Assembly (NCBI GenBank): GCA_026994095.1
Contig: JALWRU010000537.1
Span: 1 to 9,960, forward strand
Origin: Nitrospira sp.
GTDB taxonomy: Bacteria; Nitrospirota; JACRHL01
DNA length: 9,960 nt
Direction of reading: 5' to 3'
The translations under genes and the position numbers were made by a program. A model generated the notes under the pieces. That model ran no database searches. It saw nothing but the letters and a program-made list of their open reading frames with translations, and had not been told where the DNA came from. Every line of letters starts with the position of its first letter. The stretch's first letter is position 1. Shown here in pieces: positions 7,134 to 9,960 of this stretch.

Positions 7134-8126
7134 GTGACTGAGTTAGTTGATTCTTTTCGCCGGACGGTTAAATACATGCGTGTGTCCCTGACGGACCGCT
7201 GTAATTTGCGTTGTAACTATTGTATGCCTGAATGGGGTATGCACTGGATGGAGAAGGACACGCTGCTTAGCTATGACGAGATGCTGCGGGTGATTCGCCT
7301 CTCCGCTGAGCGGGGTGTCTACAAGATCCGCATCACTGGCGGTGAGCCGCTGGTTCGTAAGGGTGCGGTTGATTTTATCCGCCAGGTTGGCGAGATTGAA
7401 GGCATCACCGAAGTGGCCATGACCACCAACGCCATTCTGCTTCGCCAACATGCTCAGGAGCTGTATGACGCTGGCTTGCGCCACCTGAACATCAGCCTGG
7501 ATTCGCTCAATGCCGAGAAGTTCCATGAGATTACTCGTGGTAACCGCTTTGATCAGGTGTGGGACGGTATTTTGGCGGCACAGGAAGTCGGCTTCCCCAG
7601 CATCAAGATCAATTGCGTTGCCCAGCGCGGAGTCAACGACGACGAGGTGGTTGATTTCGTCAACCTGACCCGCGACATGGCCATCGACATGCGGTTCATC
7701 GAGTTTATGCCCGTGTCCGATTGGGACAACTGGCGCCAGAAGTACATCGGTATTGATGACCTGAAGTCGTTGATCGCCGATGGGGTGGGCGAGTTGATCC
7801 CGGTCTATGACGGCGACGGTGCTGCTGGTCCTGCCGAGAATTTCCGGATCCCGGGTTATGTGGGTCGTGTGGGCTTCATCCACGCCATCAGTAATCACTT
7901 CTGTGATACCTGCAACCGTATCCGGCTGACTGCCGATGGTAAGATTCGCCCTTGTCTGTTTGGCAAGATTGAGGTGGACTTCCGCGAGGCCATTCGTGAG
8001 GGTGCATCGGACGAGGAGTTGAACGAGTTGTTCGACGAGGTCTTGCAGATCAAGCCGGATGCCCATAACATTACGATGGAGCGGCCTGAGAAAATGCTGA
8101 CCTCTATGACCAGTATTGGCGGCTAG
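7134..8126 (+). CDS. moaA: GTP 3',8-cyclase MoaA
   Basis: MoaA is a radical SAM enzyme of the cytoplasm. With MoaC it converts GTP to cyclic pyranopterin monophosphate, the first step of molybdenum cofactor synthesis. All key parts are present in 330 residues, a normal length. The N-terminal cluster is C23-x3-C27-x2-C30 ('CNLRCNYCMP') and the SAM motif is 'TGGEPLVR' (68-75). 'NISLDSL' (119-125) and 'RFIEFMPV' (187-194) are also as expected. The C-terminal cluster is C257-x2-C260-x13-C274, and the essential Gly-Gly tail is intact ('SMTSIGG'). The start is GTG, with GAGGTG at 7123-7128 upstream and 'VKYMRVSLTDRC' placed as in other MoaA proteins. No other moa, mob or moe gene is in the window, so it is a stand-alone copy between two secreted-protein genes. 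A near-consensus sigma-54 site and possible leader hairpins precede it. Confidence 0.97.
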   Translation: MTELVDSFRRTVKYMRVSLTDRCNLRCNYCMPEWGMHWMEKDTLLSYDEMLRVIRLSAERGVYKIRITGGEPLVRKGAVDFIRQVGEIEGITEVAMTTNAILLRQHAQELYDAGLRHLNISLDSLNAEKFHEITRGNRFDQVWDGILAAQEVGFPSIKINCVAQRGVNDDEVVDFVNLTRDMAIDMRFIEFMPVSDWDNWRQKYIGIDDLKSLIADGVGELIPVYDGDGAAGPAENFRIPGYVGRVGFIHAISNHFCDTCNRIRLTADGKIRPCLFGKIEVDFREAIREGASDEELNELFDEVLQIKPDAHNITMERPEKMLTSMTSIGG

Positions 8127-8260
8127 AATTTGTAGCTCCCCCGGTGGCTGCAACGATTTTGATCCCCGGGGTGGTTCGATCTGGATAGGTCGGGCCGAGG
8201 CAATCACCAGAACGAAAGGCGGTTTTTATGTAACATTCACTTGCTTCCGACCCGTTATAT

Positions 8261-8345
8261 GCGCGGAGAAATTCCTTCGCGCAACGTAGGGATCTCGTTA
8301 GTGGGGTCCCACGGCTCGAAACTGTGTCTGTGTGAACATCGAGCC
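8261..8345 (+). promoter_or_regulatory. Hairpin-rich upstream region of the abundant secreted protein gene
   Basis: Three inverted repeats follow one another. GCGCGGAG / CTTCGCGC (8261-8282) forms eight pairs, one of them G-U, over a 6-nt loop. GTGGG / CCCAC lies at 8301-8312. GGCTCGA / TCGAGCC (8313-8345) has perfect 7-bp arms 19 bp apart, and inside it lies TGT-N10-ACA (8323-8338), the spacing known for NifA upstream sites. A TTATAT at 8255-8260 could be a -10 box, but no -35 fits at 16-18 bp. The region is either operator DNA upstream of the sigma-54-like site or a folded 5' leader. Confidence 0.4.
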
Positions 8346-8362
8346 AGGAGTAACTCTCAACA

Positions 8363-8378
8363 TGGTGTTGGAGTTGCG
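8363..8378 (+). promoter_or_regulatory. Weak sigma-54-like element upstream of the abundant secreted protein
   Basis: TGGTGTTGGAGTTGCG has TGG and TTGC with GG (8364-8365) and GC (8376-8377) 12 bp apart, but it lacks the CA of TGGCA. Transcription would start near 8389, just before the AGAAGGA Shine-Dalgarno (8393-8399). The start-site geometry is like that of the site before the 5900 gene. On its own the match is marginal. Confidence 0.3.
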
Positions 8379-8407
8379 CTGTACTTATCGTTAGAAGGAT
8401 GTTCAAA

Positions 8408-9538
8408 ATGAACAAAAAAATTGCTATTGCGGTTGGCGCTGTCGCCTCCGTTGCGTTTGCTGGTTCCGCTTTTGCGGCCAACACTCAGACCATCAACTCC
8501 TCCGAGGGTTATGTTACCGCCTTCCCGGCTGGTAAAGCCTTTGTGGGTGCGTTTGTAAACCAGGATTGTGATAACGGCGCTGGTGTGACCGTTGCAACCG
8601 GTAACTGTAACGGCCACGGCGAGGTGATCGTATCCAGTGCTGCTGGTTTGACCGGTGCTGCCCAGGCTGATGGCGCGACCGCCATTCAGTACTTCAACAA
8701 CTCGGACTTCATGCCCGTGTTGAACGGCGCTGTCTTCACCGCTGGTATGGAAGCTTCTGGTTACAGGAATGCCACCCCGTTCGGTAACGGCATTTTTGAC
8801 GTTCTGGATGTCACCAACAGCGTGCGTAACAACAACGCCACCGGTAACACCACCGCATTGAACTACTTCGCTGGTTTGATGAACGCATGGTCGAACAACG
8901 CTGCTGCGATCTCGATGGCTGACCGTCCTTTGGGCGCGCCGGATGATTCGTTTACCAGCGATGTCACCGAGCGTGAGATCTGGGTTGACCAGATCGTTGT
9001 GGGCTACATCGTGAGCACCACCGACGCTTCCCAGGGTGGTGGTACCGACATCAACTACGTGCAGAACTTCCGCGCGCAGGTTGGTTTCACCGGCAACAAG
9101 CTGTCGACTGCCCTGGCGCAGATCGATCAGCGTTTGGAGCAGCAGGTTGAGCTGGCCACCCAGACCGATCTGACCTCGGGTACTCCGTTTGAAGCTTCTC
9201 AGCAGACCATCCAGATGGCCTTCCAGAGCCAGGGTACTATTGTGAACTTCGGTACCAACCCGGATGTGGGTGCTGGTGGAGCTGCTCAGGGTGTTGGTAA
9301 CAACGCCGGTGGCCGTTCGGTTGGCCAGTTGGTCTCGCAGGACATCGAAGGTTACTTCCTGTCTTGCAGCCAGTGCGACAGCAACAGCACCGGTACCGCG
9401 CATCACTTCGCTACGTTTGATGATGCACTGCGGTTCCAGGCATACGAGAACGGCTACCTGGCCACCCCGACCATCAAGCACAAAGGCTTGTTGGGCGGTA
9501 CGTCCACGGTGAACAACAACGGCGACATTGTCTTTTAA
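8408..9538 (+). CDS. Abundant secreted protein of unknown family
   Basis: I do not recognise this 376-residue protein. The ATG at 8408 is chosen over the one at 8399 because AGAAGGA (8393-8399) sits 8 bp before it but overlaps the earlier ATG. Residues 1-23 are a textbook signal peptide ('MNKKIAIAVGAVASVAFAGS', then 'AFA' before 'ANTQT'). The mature protein has no TM segment or lipobox and is rich in Asn, Gly, Ala and Thr. Its cysteines form two pairs, C54-x12-C67 and C320-x2-C323. Residues about 232-251 look like an amphipathic helix ('ALAQIDQRLEQQVELA'), and 283-303 is a Gly/Asn/Ala-rich linker. The codons are strongly biased (nearly all Asn are AAC) compared with the neighbours, and a strong terminator follows. 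These are marks of a highly expressed single gene. A surface, S-layer-like, matrix or periplasmic structural role is possible but not shown. Confidence 0.85.
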   Translation: MNKKIAIAVGAVASVAFAGSAFAANTQTINSSEGYVTAFPAGKAFVGAFVNQDCDNGAGVTVATGNCNGHGEVIVSSAAGLTGAAQADGATAIQYFNNSDFMPVLNGAVFTAGMEASGYRNATPFGNGIFDVLDVTNSVRNNNATGNTTALNYFAGLMNAWSNNAAAISMADRPLGAPDDSFTSDVTEREIWVDQIVVGYIVSTTDASQGGGTDINYVQNFRAQVGFTGNKLSTALAQIDQRLEQQVELATQTDLTSGTPFEASQQTIQMAFQSQGTIVNFGTNPDVGAGGAAQGVGNNAGGRSVGQLVSQDIEGYFLSCSQCDSNSTGTAHHFATFDDALRFQAYENGYLATPTIKHKGLLGGTSTVNNNGDIVF

Positions 9539-9596
9539 TTGATAAAGATAATGGTACGTCAAAAGGTCTAAAGGTCTTTGTGACCTAGCGATCTAA

Positions 9597-9636
9597 GGGG
9601 GGTCTGTCGTGAGACAGGCCCCCCTTTTTGTTTTTT
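9597..9636 (+). terminator. Strong intrinsic terminator of the abundant secreted protein gene
   Basis: GGGGGGTCTGTC (9597-9608) and GACAGGCCCCCC (9613-9624) form a 12-bp stem with one G-U pair over the loop GTGA. TTTTT, a G and TTTTTT follow directly. It lies 58 bp after the stop codon at 9536-9538. This is the clearest terminator in the window and acts rightward. Confidence 0.93.
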
Positions 9637-9960
9637 GGGTTTAATGTGTTCGTACCGACTGCGGCCTCGGCACCTGAATCGCTTTAGCGTCAGCTTTGGG
9701 TGACGAGGTAATGCCGCTCATTTTGTGGGGTTGGAAGGGTTTATCCATGAGGGCTTTTCGCTGTCTCCTGGTGGTGAGTACTTCGCTCCGAACCGGCTGA
9801 CTAATTCGTGCAGCGCACAACTTCCTGATAAGTTTAAAAACGGCAGTTAGGTGAGGTGTAACTGGCCAGGACAATGTAGCGAGTCGCTTGAACTAATGCG
9901 CTCTAATCGGGTAGAGTGTAAAGGCGCGGTGTAATATTATGAGCGGTACTAAAGCACATA
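9637..9960. other. Region with no convincing complete gene; inverted repeats and an edge start codon
   Basis: No reading frame here has a good start, Shine-Dalgarno and protein-like composition. A set of nested or alternative inverted repeats lies at 9661-9717 (GCGGC / GCCGC outer arms; CTCG / CGAG or CGTCA / TGACG inner arms). Near the right edge, TTGAAC (9888-9893) and TAGAGT (9912-9917), 18 bp apart, form a weak sigma-70 promoter. They precede an ATG at 9939-9941 ('MSGTKAH' to the edge), with AAGGCG 12 bp before it. This may be the start of the next + strand gene, but seven codons are too few to judge. Confidence 0.4.

Noticed and set aside
6736..7137. 133-codon + strand frame overlapping the end of the six-Cys protein and the moaA upstream gap
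   Set aside because: It is out of frame with the supported gene, has no start signals, and runs through the sigma-54 site and predicted leader of moaA.
7143..8207. 354-codon open frame on the - strand across moaA
   Set aside because: It is the antisense shadow of an unmistakable moaA with all its clusters. Its translation has no recognisable motif and its presence follows from codon bias.
8255..8260. TTATAT as a sigma-70 -10 box for the abundant secreted protein
   Set aside because: The nearby TTGCTT is only 8 bp upstream, and nothing resembling TTGACA lies 16-18 bp upstream. It remains an unpaired half-match.
8357..9562. 401-codon open frame on the - strand across the abundant secreted protein gene
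   Set aside because: The + strand frame has a signal peptide, Shine-Dalgarno and terminator. The antisense frame is open because the biased codons avoid TTA, CTA and TCA; no start signals support it.
9845..9851. GTTAGGT resembling an integron attC core (GTTRRRY)
   Set aside because: No matching inverse core RYYYAAC at a suitable distance and no integrase or cassette genes; a 7-bp match is expected by chance.
9641..9874. 77-codon - strand frame in the right intergenic region
   Set aside because: It starts with TTG, has no evident Shine-Dalgarno, shows no known motif and overlaps the inverted-repeat cluster. It cannot be told from chance.

Overview
The window comes from a Gram-negative bacterium, most likely a proteobacterium and probably gammaproteobacterial. 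The evidence is a LolA-like periplasmic protein, outer-membrane beta-barrels with Sec signal peptides and aromatic C-terminal residues, an RND exporter, and a proteobacterial-type MoaA. The DNA is moderately GC-rich by eye. All six supported genes lie on the + strand. No rRNA, tRNA, insertion sequence or CRISPR array was seen.

Region 1 (1-5650) looks like one operon of four envelope genes with gaps of 38, 37 and 17 bp. They are the 3' part of an outer-membrane lipoprotein-sorting (LolA-like) protein, a 442-residue outer-membrane barrel, an 846-residue 12-TM RND/MMPL exporter, and a 340-residue second barrel. Together they give one component for each compartment: inner membrane pump, periplasmic carrier and two outer-membrane proteins. 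This suggests a trans-envelope route for a hydrophobic cargo. The cargo cannot be read from the sequence.

Region 2 (5651-9636) holds three apparently single-gene units: a secreted six-cysteine protein of unknown family (5900-6895), a stand-alone moaA for the first step of molybdenum cofactor synthesis (7134-8126), and a secreted, probably very abundant protein of unknown family (8408-9538). The last has a strong Shine-Dalgarno, strongly biased codons, a structured leader and a strong intrinsic terminator. The first two units each have a very good sigma-54 (-24/-12) promoter match in the upstream gap, and the third has a weaker one with correct spacing. A shared RpoN-dependent programme joining molybdenum cofactor synthesis with two exported proteins is the most interesting regulatory hypothesis here.

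Region 3 (9637-9960) has no convincing complete gene. It contains a cluster of inverted repeats and, at the right edge, a possible start codon for a gene that leaves the window.
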